A stretch of 46,611 nucleotides of DNA from an uncultured Lachnospiraceae bacterium (lineage in GTDB: Bacteria; Bacillota; Clostridia; Lachnospirales; Lachnospiraceae), in the NCBI GenBank assembly GCA_910577105.1, contig CAJTMB010000027.1:1-46611 (forward strand), given 5' to 3'. Under the pieces are notes generated by a model. That model searched no databases. It had not been told where the DNA came from and saw only the letters and a program-made list of their open reading frames with translations. Positions 31,393 through 40,418 of this stretch are shown one piece after another. The position numbers were made by a program, and so were the translations under genes. Positions within the stretch are counted from its first letter, which is position 1. Every line of letters starts with the position of its first letter.

Positions 31393-33963
31393 ATGAAAAA
31401 GATTTCCAAGAGATTCCTTGCTCTTGCACTGGCATCCGTGATGGTATTTTCATTGGCAGCCTGTGGGAACAAGGATGGAAAAACGCCGGACGGCACTACT
31501 CCGGCAACAGGAACTGAGCCGCAGGGCACTCAGACGCCTGCAGACGATACGGCATCCTATACATACAGGAGTGCTGTAGCTCAGGTGTCCGCCAACTGGA
31601 ATCCCCACACCGTACAGACGGAAGATGACAGCTGGCCGCAGGAATATTTGACAACCCCGTTGTATGAGTTTATGTTCAACGATGAACTGCATCCGGTAGA
31701 GGGTAAGGAGCCTTTTACAGGATACAGCATTGTTCCGGCTATGGCTGCGTCCGAACCTGTGGATGTGACCGAGCAGGTAAAGGCTGAGCATCCGGAGTTT
31801 AATCTGCCGGAGTCTGCAACAGCAGGATATGCTTATACCATTGATTTGAATCCCAATGCAACATGGCAGGATGGTACGCCGATTAATGCGGATACCTATA
31901 TTTATTCCATGCAGCAGCTTCTTGACCCTCAGATGATTAACTACAGGGCTGCTGACCAGTACAGCGCGCCTTTTGTGATTGCCGGAGCAGAGGCTTATGC
32001 ATACAGCGGCAGAACCGTGAAGGTGGTAAACTCCGTGGATGCTGAGGCAATGCGTTATCAGGTTGCCGATTTGGTAAAGGGTGACGATGGCACTTATACC
32101 ACGCCTGACGGCGACAAGGCATACTTCGGTCTGCAGGAAGGATATGCATGGACGGGCGGCGATGCCCTTGCTGCTTACTATGAAGCAGGCTATATTGAAG
32201 AGGAAATCTGGTCTGCGCTTTCCGCAGGAATGAGTGAAGACGGATTTGTACCTGTAACCGACGATACCATGGCAGCATTGTATCAGTTTACAGGAAGCGA
32301 TGTATGGGGCAATGAGCCGGAAGAACAGCTTGGCTATTATATGTCCTTTGAAACCACCTATCCGGAAGTGGACTTCTCCACCGTAGGATTTTATAAATCA
32401 GGTGATTATCAGATTACCCTTGTATTATCCCAGTCATTAAGCGGCTTCAACCTGCTTTATCAGCTTGCCATGAACAGCAGGAGCTGGCTGGTTTATGAAG
32501 ACCTTTATGAGAGCTGCAAGAAACAGAACGGCGATGCATGGTTCAGTGAGTATTGCAGCAATGTGGATACCACCATCAGCTACGGTCCTTATAAGATGGT
32601 ATCCTATCAGTCAGATAAATTGATGAGACTTGAGAAAAATGAGAACTGGTTCGGTTATACAGATGAAAGATACCAGTTTGTTGACCCGGAGGATAATGAA
32701 ACATACCAGATGTATCAGACTACTGCAATCGAGTGCGAGCAGGTGGCTGAGGCTGAAACCAGAAAAATGATGTTCTTAAAGGGAGAACTTTCTTCCTATG
32801 GTCTGGGTGCAGAGGACTTCGCTACCTACCGTAACAGCGAATATGCTTATGCAGTACCGGCAGAAACCATTTTCTTCTTTATCTTTAACGGTTACAAGGA
32901 TGCCATCCAGAACAGGGAGGCAAGCGAAGGCTTTGACAAGACAAAATATGATTTGGAAACCATGACGTTAAAGACCTTCCGTCAGGCAGTTGCCGTAACA
33001 TATGATAAAGAGTTGTTTGCAAGCACGATTTCACCGGCGAGAACAGGCGCTTACGGTCTGGTTGGTACGGCTTACCTCTACAATGCGGAAGAGGGCAGCA
33101 GATACCGTGACACAGACCAGGCAAAGCAGGTGCTTTGTGATTTCTATTCCGTAGATACCTCACAGTATGCAAGCCTTGACGAGGCGGCTGCTTCCATCAC
33201 CGGTTATGACCCGGAGAAGGCAAAAGAGCTGTACCAGCAGGCATTTGAGGAGGCTCTTGAGGCAGGCTACATCACTGATGAAGACGGAGACGGTATCTGC
33301 GACCAGCAGATTAACATTGAGTACTGTGTGGCCGAGGACAGCGATTTTATGACAAAGACCATTGATTACCTGAATGAAAAAATGACGGAAATCCTTGTGG
33401 GTACCGGCTTTGAAGGTAAGGTTGCATTTGTGAAATCAGCTCCTTACGGAAATGACTGGTCCAACAAGATTAAGTCCGGTATGTCCGACGTGGTATTGGG
33501 CGGCTGGTCAGGCTCCGTATTTGACCCCTTCGGTATCATTGACTGCTACACCAACCCGGCTAAGCAGTATGACGCTAACTGGTTTGACGCTACAACCGTT
33601 GATATGACGCTTGAGGTTGCAGGAGAATCCATTACCATGAATCTGCAGGAGTGGTGTAATGCGCTGAACGGCAATATGGTAACCGTGGACGGAAAGGATT
33701 ACAATTTCGGTGCGGACCTTGTTGACGTAGAAGACAGACTTCATATTCTGGCTGCTTTGGAAGCACAGGTTCTGTCTACCTACAACTATATTCCTATGTT
33801 GAACGACGGCGGATTGCAGTTAGCATCACAGCAGGTATATTATGTGGTAGAAGAGTTTAATCCCGTTATGAGTTATGGCGGCATTCCTTATCACAGATAC
33901 AATTATAGCGATACAGAGTGGACAGAGTATGTTGCTTCCCAGGGCGGGGAGTTAAAGTACTAA
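31393..33963 (+). CDS. oppA: Oligopeptide-type ABC substrate-binding lipoprotein, enlarged
   Basis: 856 residues, against about 540-600 for typical OppA/DppA. A lipoprotein signal ends SLAAC with Cys24, then a Thr/Pro-rich linker. Family-5 solute-binding blocks: DLNPNATWQDGTPINADTYI, KSGDYQITLVLSQSL, a cluster near YGPYKMVSYQSDKLMRLEKN, and the C-terminal dispersed part ending near VVEEFNPVMSYGGIP. Extra sequence is spread over several loops. One loop has a calcium-binding (EF-hand-like) ring DEDGDGICD at residues 629-637. AGAAGGAGG precedes the start. It should deliver a peptide, or another large ligand, to the OppBCDF proteins encoded downstream. Confidence 0.9.
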   Translation: MKKISKRFLALALASVMVFSLAACGNKDGKTPDGTTPATGTEPQGTQTPADDTASYTYRSAVAQVSANWNPHTVQTEDDSWPQEYLTTPLYEFMFNDELHPVEGKEPFTGYSIVPAMAASEPVDVTEQVKAEHPEFNLPESATAGYAYTIDLNPNATWQDGTPINADTYIYSMQQLLDPQMINYRAADQYSAPFVIAGAEAYAYSGRTVKVVNSVDAEAMRYQVADLVKGDDGTYTTPDGDKAYFGLQEGYAWTGGDALAAYYEAGYIEEEIWSALSAGMSEDGFVPVTDDTMAALYQFTGSDVWGNEPEEQLGYYMSFETTYPEVDFSTVGFYKSGDYQITLVLSQSLSGFNLLYQLAMNSRSWLVYEDLYESCKKQNGDAWFSEYCSNVDTTISYGPYKMVSYQSDKLMRLEKNENWFGYTDERYQFVDPEDNETYQMYQTTAIECEQVAEAETRKMMFLKGELSSYGLGAEDFATYRNSEYAYAVPAETIFFFIFNGYKDAIQNREASEGFDKTKYDLETMTLKTFRQAVAVTYDKELFASTISPARTGAYGLVGTAYLYNAEEGSRYRDTDQAKQVLCDFYSVDTSQYASLDEAAASITGYDPEKAKELYQQAFEEALEAGYITDEDGDGICDQQINIEYCVAEDSDFMTKTIDYLNEKMTEILVGTGFEGKVAFVKSAPYGNDWSNKIKSGMSDVVLGGWSGSVFDPFGIIDCYTNPAKQYDANWFDATTVDMTLEVAGESITMNLQEWCNALNGNMVTVDGKDYNFGADLVDVEDRLHILAALEAQVLSTYNYIPMLNDGGLQLASQQVYYVVEEFNPVMSYGGIPYHRYNYSDTEWTEYVASQGGELKY

Positions 33964-34000
33964 TCAGGAGCCTTAATATAAAATGGGAAAAATATGCCGG

Positions 34001-34035
34001 ACATCCGGGGGGGCGCTTTTGCGCCGTCCCGGGTG
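34001..34035 (+). other. Intercistronic GC hairpin between oppA and oppB
   Basis: A strong stem (acatccggg, ggggcgc, loop tttt, gcgcc, cccgggtgt) with no following T-run. As after the binding-protein gene at the start of the window, it may stabilise the oppA message or cause partial termination. Confidence 0.65.
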
Positions 34036-34058
34036 TTCGTATATGAAAGAGGAATCTT

Positions 34059-35012
34059 ATGGGTAAATATGTAATCAAAAGAATTTCATTGATGCTGATG
34101 ACCTTACTGATTATTACACTGATGTGCTTTATTCTGATACGGATGCTGCCGCTGGCGGAGCTGCCGCCGGGAGACCCGCATACAGCCGTAATAGAAGCGC
34201 GCCGTGAGGCAGCAGGGTATAACAAACCGTATCTGGTACAGTTTGGTATTTTTATGAAAGATGTTTTTACCGAGTGGAACTGGGGGCTTAGTGATGTGCT
34301 GTATTTCGGACAGGACGTTTCCGTTATTTTTGCTTCCAAGCTGCCCGCAACGGTAATGGTGAATTTATACGCTATTTTATTTAGTATTCCGATTGGAGTG
34401 GCGCTGGGGATTTTTGCCGCGCTCAAGAAAAACACATGGATTGACCATACAATTTCAACCTTGACTATGGTATGCATATCCGTTCCATCATTCGTGTATG
34501 CATTTATTATACAATATTTTCTTGCCTATAAGCTGGGCTGGGTTCCCTTTTTGATGAAATCGGGGAATGATTTCTTTTCATGGCCCATGTTTGTCAGCAT
34601 GATACCGGCAGTGCTGTCTTTGTCTATGGGCGTGATTGCCGGATTTACCCGAACAACACGTGCGGAGCTGACGGAAGTGCTTACCAGTGAATTTATGCTT
34701 CTTGCGCGTACCAAGGGCCTGACTAAGGCACAGGCAACGCTGCGCCATGCCATGAAAAACTGCATGGTTGTCGTATTACCGGCTATTTTCGGGGAATTTA
34801 TTGCCATTATGAGCGGTTCCCTGATTATTGAGCGGATTTTTTCAGTACCCGGTGTGGGCAGCCTTTACATCAATTCCATTAACGCAAGGGATTATCCGAT
34901 GTTTACGATGCTGACTATGTTCTATACATCCATCGGACTGCTGGCGTCCATTGTGGTTGACATCAGCTACGGGTTTATTGACCCGAGAATCCGTATGGGT
35001 TCCAAGAAATAG
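34059..35012 (+). CDS. oppB: Oligopeptide ABC transporter permease (OppB-like)
   Basis: 317 residues, normal for OppB. The N-terminal signature MGKYVIKRISLMLMTLLIITLM leads to a first membrane segment, an extracellular loop with PGDPHTAVIEARREAAGYNKP, and five further segments. The cytoplasmic coupling loop is EFMLLARTKGLTKAQATLRH. AGAGGA lies about 6 nt before the start. It is the only subunit of this transporter close to standard size. Confidence 0.92.
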   Translation: MGKYVIKRISLMLMTLLIITLMCFILIRMLPLAELPPGDPHTAVIEARREAAGYNKPYLVQFGIFMKDVFTEWNWGLSDVLYFGQDVSVIFASKLPATVMVNLYAILFSIPIGVALGIFAALKKNTWIDHTISTLTMVCISVPSFVYAFIIQYFLAYKLGWVPFLMKSGNDFFSWPMFVSMIPAVLSLSMGVIAGFTRTTRAELTEVLTSEFMLLARTKGLTKAQATLRHAMKNCMVVVLPAIFGEFIAIMSGSLIIERIFSVPGVGSLYINSINARDYPMFTMLTMFYTSIGLLASIVVDISYGFIDPRIRMGSKK

Positions 35013-35044
35013 TTACGGCAGAATACGGAAAGGAAGGTGTATGT

Positions 35045-36595
35045 ATGGAGCATAAAAGCAATAGTGCAGAAACAGCATATGAAAGCATACCAAAGGAGAA
35101 ATTTGAATTTGCCCAGCTGGACAAGGAGCTGCATGATGAAAAGCTGGAGACGAAAACGCGCGGTTATTTTACCGACGCTCTGTTTCGCTTTAAAAAGAAT
35201 AAGTCATCGGTGGTAGCCGCCTACATTATTTTGCTGCTGGTGCTTTTTACGATTATTGCGCCGTTAATTTCCCCATATACGGTGAATGATAAGGATGCCG
35301 TATATATCAGCAGCCCGCCCTATGTCAGGGCAATTGCGGATTTAAATATAGGACTGTTTGACGGGGCAGTGACGCGTTTAAGCCAGAATGAAGCCCAGTA
35401 CAATTACTGGAGGGGCATTGCCGAGGAAACGGGATACGACCCGCTGCTTCGGATTCTTGAAACCACCGAAACTGTGTCAAAGTACAAGGGTAAGGACAGG
35501 ATTTCCTATTTTTATAAGCTGCAGACCAACAAGTATTATGATACGGGAGTGGTTTACAGGGTGCTTTCCTATAGTGAGTACGACCGGATTTTAGAGTTTC
35601 AGAATGAAACCGGCATCCAGGTGATTTACCCGTATGTGGAGCCGGCTGCCATCAGCGGCATTACGGATAATCCGAACCTGTGGTACCAGGTGGATGCAAA
35701 GGGAGCCGCCGTGCTGGATAAAGACGGTAATTTTGTACCGGTATATTCCACCAACAAAGAGATTGAGGGCAGGCCTTACGACAGCCAGCGCATTGAGGGA
35801 GATGACGGCAGTTACATTTACAGTGTCCGCAAATCCGGCGCCGTGCAGTGCCGCGTCTGCTATTACAATTATTATACTTTTGTCAACGGACATGAGCCGT
35901 TTTATGTGTTCGGCACCAATACGCTGGGGCAGGATTTGTTTTCCGCAATCGGAATTGGTGCGCGGATTTCCTTGATTTTTGCAGTGATAGTTTCCGCCAT
36001 TAACCTGACAATCGGGGCGGTTTACGGTGCGATTCAGGGTTATTACGGCGGAACCGTGGATTTGGTTATGGACAGGATTGCGGATATTTTATCCGGTGTT
36101 CCTTTTGTCGTGGTTGCCGTACTTTTCCAGCTTCATCTGGCAGAGAAAGTGGGAAGCGCAGGCTCCCTCTTGTTTGCTTTTGTCATGACAGGCTGGATTA
36201 GCATGAGCGCCCTTACCAGAAAACAGTTTTACCGTTTTAAGGGACAGGAATTTGTCTTTGCGGCCCGGACGCTCGGGGCGTCGGATAAGCGCCTGATGTT
36301 TAAGCATATTTTCCCCAACGCACTTGGAACCATTATCACTAGCTGTGCGCTTGTAATTCCCAGTGTCATCAGTTCGGAAACCAACCTTACTTACCTGGGG
36401 CTTGTAAACTTAAGCACAATGGCGGGAACCAGTATCGGTACGTTACTTGCGCAGGGGCAGACGGCGATGACGGCTTCCCCGTACGCCATGTTTTTCCCGG
36501 CGCTGTACTTTGCACTGCTGTTGATTTCATTTAACCTGTTTGGAAACGGACTGCGGGATGCTTTCAATCCCTCGACAAGAGGCGTGGAGGACTAA
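35045..36595 (+). CDS. oppC: Oligopeptide ABC transporter permease (OppC-like) with a large extracellular insertion
   Basis: 516 residues, against about 300 for OppC. A soluble N-terminus (about 1-55) is followed by the first membrane segment (about 58-80, VVAAYIILLLVLFTIIAPLI). About 200 residues then intervene before the conserved FGTNTLGQDLFSAIGIGARI at about 289, where usual OppC proteins have about 50. The inserted part is rich in Tyr and charged residues, outside the membrane. The remaining five segments and the coupling loop EFVFAARTLGASDKRLMFKH are standard. The insertion may form a docking site for the enlarged OppA. Confidence 0.9.
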   Translation: MEHKSNSAETAYESIPKEKFEFAQLDKELHDEKLETKTRGYFTDALFRFKKNKSSVVAAYIILLLVLFTIIAPLISPYTVNDKDAVYISSPPYVRAIADLNIGLFDGAVTRLSQNEAQYNYWRGIAEETGYDPLLRILETTETVSKYKGKDRISYFYKLQTNKYYDTGVVYRVLSYSEYDRILEFQNETGIQVIYPYVEPAAISGITDNPNLWYQVDAKGAAVLDKDGNFVPVYSTNKEIEGRPYDSQRIEGDDGSYIYSVRKSGAVQCRVCYYNYYTFVNGHEPFYVFGTNTLGQDLFSAIGIGARISLIFAVIVSAINLTIGAVYGAIQGYYGGTVDLVMDRIADILSGVPFVVVAVLFQLHLAEKVGSAGSLLFAFVMTGWISMSALTRKQFYRFKGQEFVFAARTLGASDKRLMFKHIFPNALGTIITSCALVIPSVISSETNLTYLGLVNLSTMAGTSIGTLLAQGQTAMTASPYAMFFPALYFALLLISFNLFGNGLRDAFNPSTRGVED

Positions 36596-36598
36596 CTG

Positions 36599-38767
36599 AT
36601 GGAGAAAAAATTACAGGTAAAGGATTTGAAGATATCCTTCCGTACGGCGAACGGCAGGGTACAGGCGGTTCGCAAAATCAGCTTTGATTTGGAAAAAGGG
36701 GAGACTCTTGCCATTGTAGGGGAATCCGGCTCGGGAAAGTCCGTGACTTCCAAGGCGATTCTCGGTATTCTGGCAGGTAATTCCATTATAGAAAACGGCG
36801 AGATTATTTACGACGGCAAAGACCTTTTGAAAATTTCCGAGGAGGAGTTTCATAAGCTGCGCGGTGATAAGATTGCCATGATTTTTCAGGACCCCATGTC
36901 CAGTCTGGACCCTATCGTCAAAATAGGAAAACAGCTTACGGAAGCAATGCTTTTAAAGGGAAAAGCGCGCCAGCGGGAGAGCAGGAACTCTTTTAATACC
37001 TATCTGGGCGATATGAAGGACGCCATGATTAAGGCTCTGGCAGAGAATGACAGGGCAAAGGCAGAACAGATTGCCCAAAAATGTAAAGATTTTGACAAGT
37101 TTGAATATAAGCATCTGGATTTGGAGGCAGCGTACCGTACCGCACATGAGGCGGCGAAGGAAGCTGTGGACGATATAGAGGAACTGGCATTTGAACTGGA
37201 AAAGAATGCGGTAAAGGACGCACCCTATAGAATCCGCCAGATTGCCGCAATGGCAAAGCACTCCATTCAGGAATATGTGGTGAAGGAAAAAGCGGAAGAA
37301 CTTACCGCCCTTGCTTCCCTGCTTCTTGCAGATGCAAAGAAAGTGAAAGGCAAAAAAGACGGATTTGGCGAGATTGTGGACCATCTTCGGAAAACGCAGG
37401 ATATTTTGAAGGAGGCAGCAGCACTGCCGGAGCCTAATTTCTTTGCCATGGGCTATTATCTGACCTTTGGCGAAAAAGAACTGCCCCAGATGCAGACAGA
37501 AGAGTTGAACAAGTATCTGCGGAAGTATCTGGACGAACATTTTATGTTGGATTTTATTGCGGACGCCAAGCAGGGACTGATGTATACGGCAGAGCAATCC
37601 AATCAGAAAAAGAAGGAAGCGGTTGAAACACTGAAAAAGTACCTGCCCGTGTTTGAAAAGGAAACGCTTGACCATGCGGAATGCATACAGGCGGCAAAGG
37701 AAATGAAAGCAAAGGTGCAGGCTACCATTGACCCGCTGGCGCTGGTAAAGGATAACATGAGTTATACCTTTGCAGCCAGGATGAAGGGAGAAATTGAACA
37801 CTATTTTTCTTCCATTGGTAAGAATAAGGCAGAAGAAAAAGCCTATGCCAAGGCAAAGGCAAAATACGACAGGCTTGTGCAGAAGGGCAAAAACCCGGAA
37901 TGGAAGCTGGCCGACGCACAGATTGTAGATTTGGAACTGGTGCGCGGCAGTCTTTGCAGGCAGATAGAAAATCTGATAAAGCATTACGAAGAACAGCTTG
38001 CTGTTGTGGAAAAAAGGAATTTTGATGAAGAGACGGTAGCGGCTATTGATTATTTAAAGAGGAACGCTTCCGGCGTTGTCAACAAGGTGACCAAGCAGAT
38101 TGCAAAGGCAAGGGCAATCAAACTGATGGAAGAAGTAGGCATTTCCGAGCCCAGAAAGCGCTACAACCAGTATCCGTTTGAATTTTCCGGCGGTATGCGC
38201 CAGCGAATCGTGATTGCCATTGCACTGGCTGCCGACCCTGATATCTTAATATGTGATGAGCCGACCACGGCGCTGGATGTGACGATACAGGCGCAGATTC
38301 TGGAACTGATTAACCAGTTAAAAGAGGAAAGGCATTTGTCGGTCATCTTTATTACGCACGATTTGGGCGTGGTGGCAAATATAGCGGACAGGATTGCCGT
38401 GATGTATGCGGGCAAGATAGTAGAGTACGGTACGGCTGAGGATGTTTTCTATCATGCGGCGCACCCTTATACATGGGCGCTTTTATCCTCCATGCCTGAT
38501 TTGGATACGGACGAAAAGCTTGAGGCAATTCCCGGCACGCCGCCTAACATGATTTATCCGCCTGTGGGAGATGCTTTTGCGGCGAGAAACAAGTATGCCA
38601 TGAAGATTGATTTTGAGCGTCAGCCTCCTATGTTTCAGATTACCGACACACATTTTGCGGCAACATGGCTGCTTCATCCCGATGCGCCTAAGATTGAGCC
38701 GCCAAAGATGATTACGGACAGGATTGCCAGAATGCAGGGAAAGAGGGTGGTTGAGGATGCAGAATAA
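36599..38767 (+). CDS. oppD: Oligopeptide ABC transporter ATPase (OppD-like) with a ~390-residue insertion
   Basis: 722 residues, against about 330 for OppD. Walker A GESGSGKS at 41-48 and Q-loop MIFQDPMSSLDP at about 94-105 are standard. From about 119 to 510 lies a Lys/Glu/Ala-rich, mostly helical insertion. It is followed by the signature FSGGMRQR (about 528), Walker B ILICDEPTTALD, H-loop FITHDLG and the OppD C-terminal zone HPYTWALLSSMPD..IPGTPP. All catalytic motifs are intact, so the insertion sits in the helical subdomain between Q-loop and signature and is in frame. The start is 3 nt after the oppC stop, with GGAGG 8 nt upstream. The long minus-strand ORF opposite the insertion is a composition artefact. 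Confidence 0.93.
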   Translation: MEKKLQVKDLKISFRTANGRVQAVRKISFDLEKGETLAIVGESGSGKSVTSKAILGILAGNSIIENGEIIYDGKDLLKISEEEFHKLRGDKIAMIFQDPMSSLDPIVKIGKQLTEAMLLKGKARQRESRNSFNTYLGDMKDAMIKALAENDRAKAEQIAQKCKDFDKFEYKHLDLEAAYRTAHEAAKEAVDDIEELAFELEKNAVKDAPYRIRQIAAMAKHSIQEYVVKEKAEELTALASLLLADAKKVKGKKDGFGEIVDHLRKTQDILKEAAALPEPNFFAMGYYLTFGEKELPQMQTEELNKYLRKYLDEHFMLDFIADAKQGLMYTAEQSNQKKKEAVETLKKYLPVFEKETLDHAECIQAAKEMKAKVQATIDPLALVKDNMSYTFAARMKGEIEHYFSSIGKNKAEEKAYAKAKAKYDRLVQKGKNPEWKLADAQIVDLELVRGSLCRQIENLIKHYEEQLAVVEKRNFDEETVAAIDYLKRNASGVVNKVTKQIAKARAIKLMEEVGISEPRKRYNQYPFEFSGGMRQRIVIAIALAADPDILICDEPTTALDVTIQAQILELINQLKEERHLSVIFITHDLGVVANIADRIAVMYAGKIVEYGTAEDVFYHAAHPYTWALLSSMPDLDTDEKLEAIPGTPPNMIYPPVGDAFAARNKYAMKIDFERQPPMFQITDTHFAATWLLHPDAPKIEPPKMITDRIARMQGKRVVEDAE

Positions 38768-39974
38768 TCAGGATGTATTGCTAAAAGTGGAGCATCTTTG
38801 CCAGTATTTCCCCATGGGAAAAACCGAGTTAAAGGCAGTGGATGACGTAAGCTTTGAGATTAAAAAAGGTGAGGTTTTCGGTCTGGTGGGCGAGTCGGGC
38901 TGCGGCAAGACCACTACGGGACGTTCCATTATAAAGCTTTACAATATTACTTCAGGTGATGTTTATTTTAAAGGCATACGGATTTGTGCAGGTAAACGCT
39001 CCTATCAGAATGCCATTGCCAAAGCGCGGAAGGAATATAAAGAAAAGATTGCCAACGAAAAGGATGGGGCAAAGAAGGAAAAGCTTCAGGAGGAACTGAA
39101 AGCGATAGTAGAGGAAAACCGGCTGCAGATTAAAAAAGCATCCTATGACCAGAAAAAATGCGATAAGGAATATTCCCAAAAACGTCTGCAGGAAGTGAAT
39201 GAGAAATATCAGCCTCTGCTGGAAAAGGCACAGGGCGCTGAAAAACAGAAGCTTTTGACAGAGTATCGGAACGAGAAAAGAAAGGCAAAGCGTACCAGGC
39301 TTGTGACACAAATCCAGATGATTTTTCAGGACCCGATTGCCTCTTTAGACCCCAGAATGACCGTCAGGGAGATTATTGCCGAGGGGCTTGTCATTCAAGG
39401 GGAGCGCAATAAGGAGGTTATCGAGCAGAAAGTATACGAGATGCTGGAGTTGGTAGGACTGGTGCGGGAGCACGCGGGACGGTATCCCCATGAGTTTTCG
39501 GGAGGGCAGCGTCAGCGTATCGGTGTGGCGCGTTCCATTATCATGAATCCGGAGTTGATTATTGCGGATGAACCGGTTTCAGCGCTGGATGTTTCGATTC
39601 AGGCGCAGGTTATTAACCTGTTAAATGAACTTCGGCATAAATTCGGATTGACGATTCTGTTTATTGCCCATGACCTTTCTGTGGTAAAGTATTTTTCGGA
39701 CAGGATTGGCGTTATGTATTACGGAAAGATGGTGGAGCTTGCGTCTTCCGAGGAATTGTTTAAAAATCCGCTGCATCCGTATACCAAATCGCTTTTGTCG
39801 GCGATTCCCCTGCCGGACCCCATATACGAGAAACAGCGCAAGAGGATTGTGTACAATCCGCTCGCAGACCATGACTATTCCAAGGAACAGCCTGTTTTCC
39901 GTGAGATAAAGCCGGGGCATTTTGTGCAGTGCAACAGTGCCGAGTATGAGCAGTATCTGGCGGAAATAAAGTAA
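38757..39974 (+). CDS. oppF: Oligopeptide ABC transporter ATPase (OppF-like) with a coiled-coil insertion
   Basis: 405 residues, against about 320 for OppF. Walker A GESGCGKT at 45-52; then about 105 extra residues (about 80-185), very rich in Lys, Glu and Gln and probably coiled coil, before the Q-loop MIFQDPIASLDPR (about 188). Signature FSGGQRQR (about 246), Walker B LIIADEPVSALD, H-loop FIAHDLS and the C-terminal HPYTKSLLSAIP..DP are standard. The insertion lies before the Q-loop, a different place from that in OppD. ATG 38757 overlaps the oppD stop by 11 nt; an upstream in-frame start at 38724 lies inside oppD and lacks family sequence. Confidence 0.92.
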   Translation: MQNNQDVLLKVEHLCQYFPMGKTELKAVDDVSFEIKKGEVFGLVGESGCGKTTTGRSIIKLYNITSGDVYFKGIRICAGKRSYQNAIAKARKEYKEKIANEKDGAKKEKLQEELKAIVEENRLQIKKASYDQKKCDKEYSQKRLQEVNEKYQPLLEKAQGAEKQKLLTEYRNEKRKAKRTRLVTQIQMIFQDPIASLDPRMTVREIIAEGLVIQGERNKEVIEQKVYEMLELVGLVREHAGRYPHEFSGGQRQRIGVARSIIMNPELIIADEPVSALDVSIQAQVINLLNELRHKFGLTILFIAHDLSVVKYFSDRIGVMYYGKMVELASSEELFKNPLHPYTKSLLSAIPLPDPIYEKQRKRIVYNPLADHDYSKEQPVFREIKPGHFVQCNSAEYEQYLAEIK

Positions 39975-39987
39975 AGGATTTGGATGC

Positions 39988-40377
39988 ATGGACAAAAAGA
40001 AGCTTGTATCGTATATTGTCTGGATTTTGCTTGCGCTCCTGTTGTTTGGCTTGGGAGGCCGTTTCAGCAGGCAGGGAACAGGAAGCTTTCAGACGTTGAT
40101 GGGATATTTATCCGACTGCTTTTTATTTCCGGCTGTTCTGGAAGGAGGCCTGGGGGCATTAAGTTGGATTGCGTCCCATGGCAGCTTTGATATGTTGGGA
40201 TATGCTTTTTCCCGTCTTGCCAATACTTTTTTTCATTTCCGGCAGGAGGGAGAAACATTTTATGATTACAAAATGCGTAAGGAAGAGCAGCGGGATGGCT
40301 TTCTGGTGCAGCCGCTGGTGGTAGGCGGCATTTGCCTGGCTTTGAGCCTTCTCTGCCTTCTGTTGTTTTTGGCATAA
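39988..40377 (+). CDS. Small membrane protein, possibly DUF3899-like
   Basis: 129 residues with three hydrophobic segments (about 7-25, 38-57 and 108-128). Between the last two lies a cytoplasmic-looking loop with SFDMLGYAFSRLANTFF and GETFYDYKMRKEEQRDG. The pattern reminds me of the DUF3899 family of uncharacterised Firmicutes membrane proteins, but I cannot confirm it. It starts 13 nt after oppF and ends before a strong terminator, so it is probably the last gene of the opp transcript. Function unknown. Confidence 0.75.
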   Translation: MDKKKLVSYIVWILLALLLFGLGGRFSRQGTGSFQTLMGYLSDCFLFPAVLEGGLGALSWIASHGSFDMLGYAFSRLANTFFHFRQEGETFYDYKMRKEEQRDGFLVQPLVVGGICLALSLLCLLLFLA

Positions 40378-40383
40378 GGATTT

Positions 40384-40410
40384 GCCCGGACTTAAGTCCG
40401 GGCATTTTTA
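40384..40410 (+). terminator. Terminator of the opp operon
   Basis: A perfect 10-bp self-complementary stem (gcccggactt / aagtccgggc) followed by ATTTTTA, 6 nt after the stop of the small membrane protein gene. Confidence 0.88.
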
Positions 40411-40418
40411 AGGATGCT

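Noticed and set aside
36953..37984. A 343-codon open frame on the minus strand opposite the OppD insertion
   Set aside because: It mirrors the Lys/Glu/Ala-rich plus-strand code, has an implausible Cys/Phe/Leu-rich composition, no ribosome binding site, and the plus-strand gene has intact motifs on both sides.
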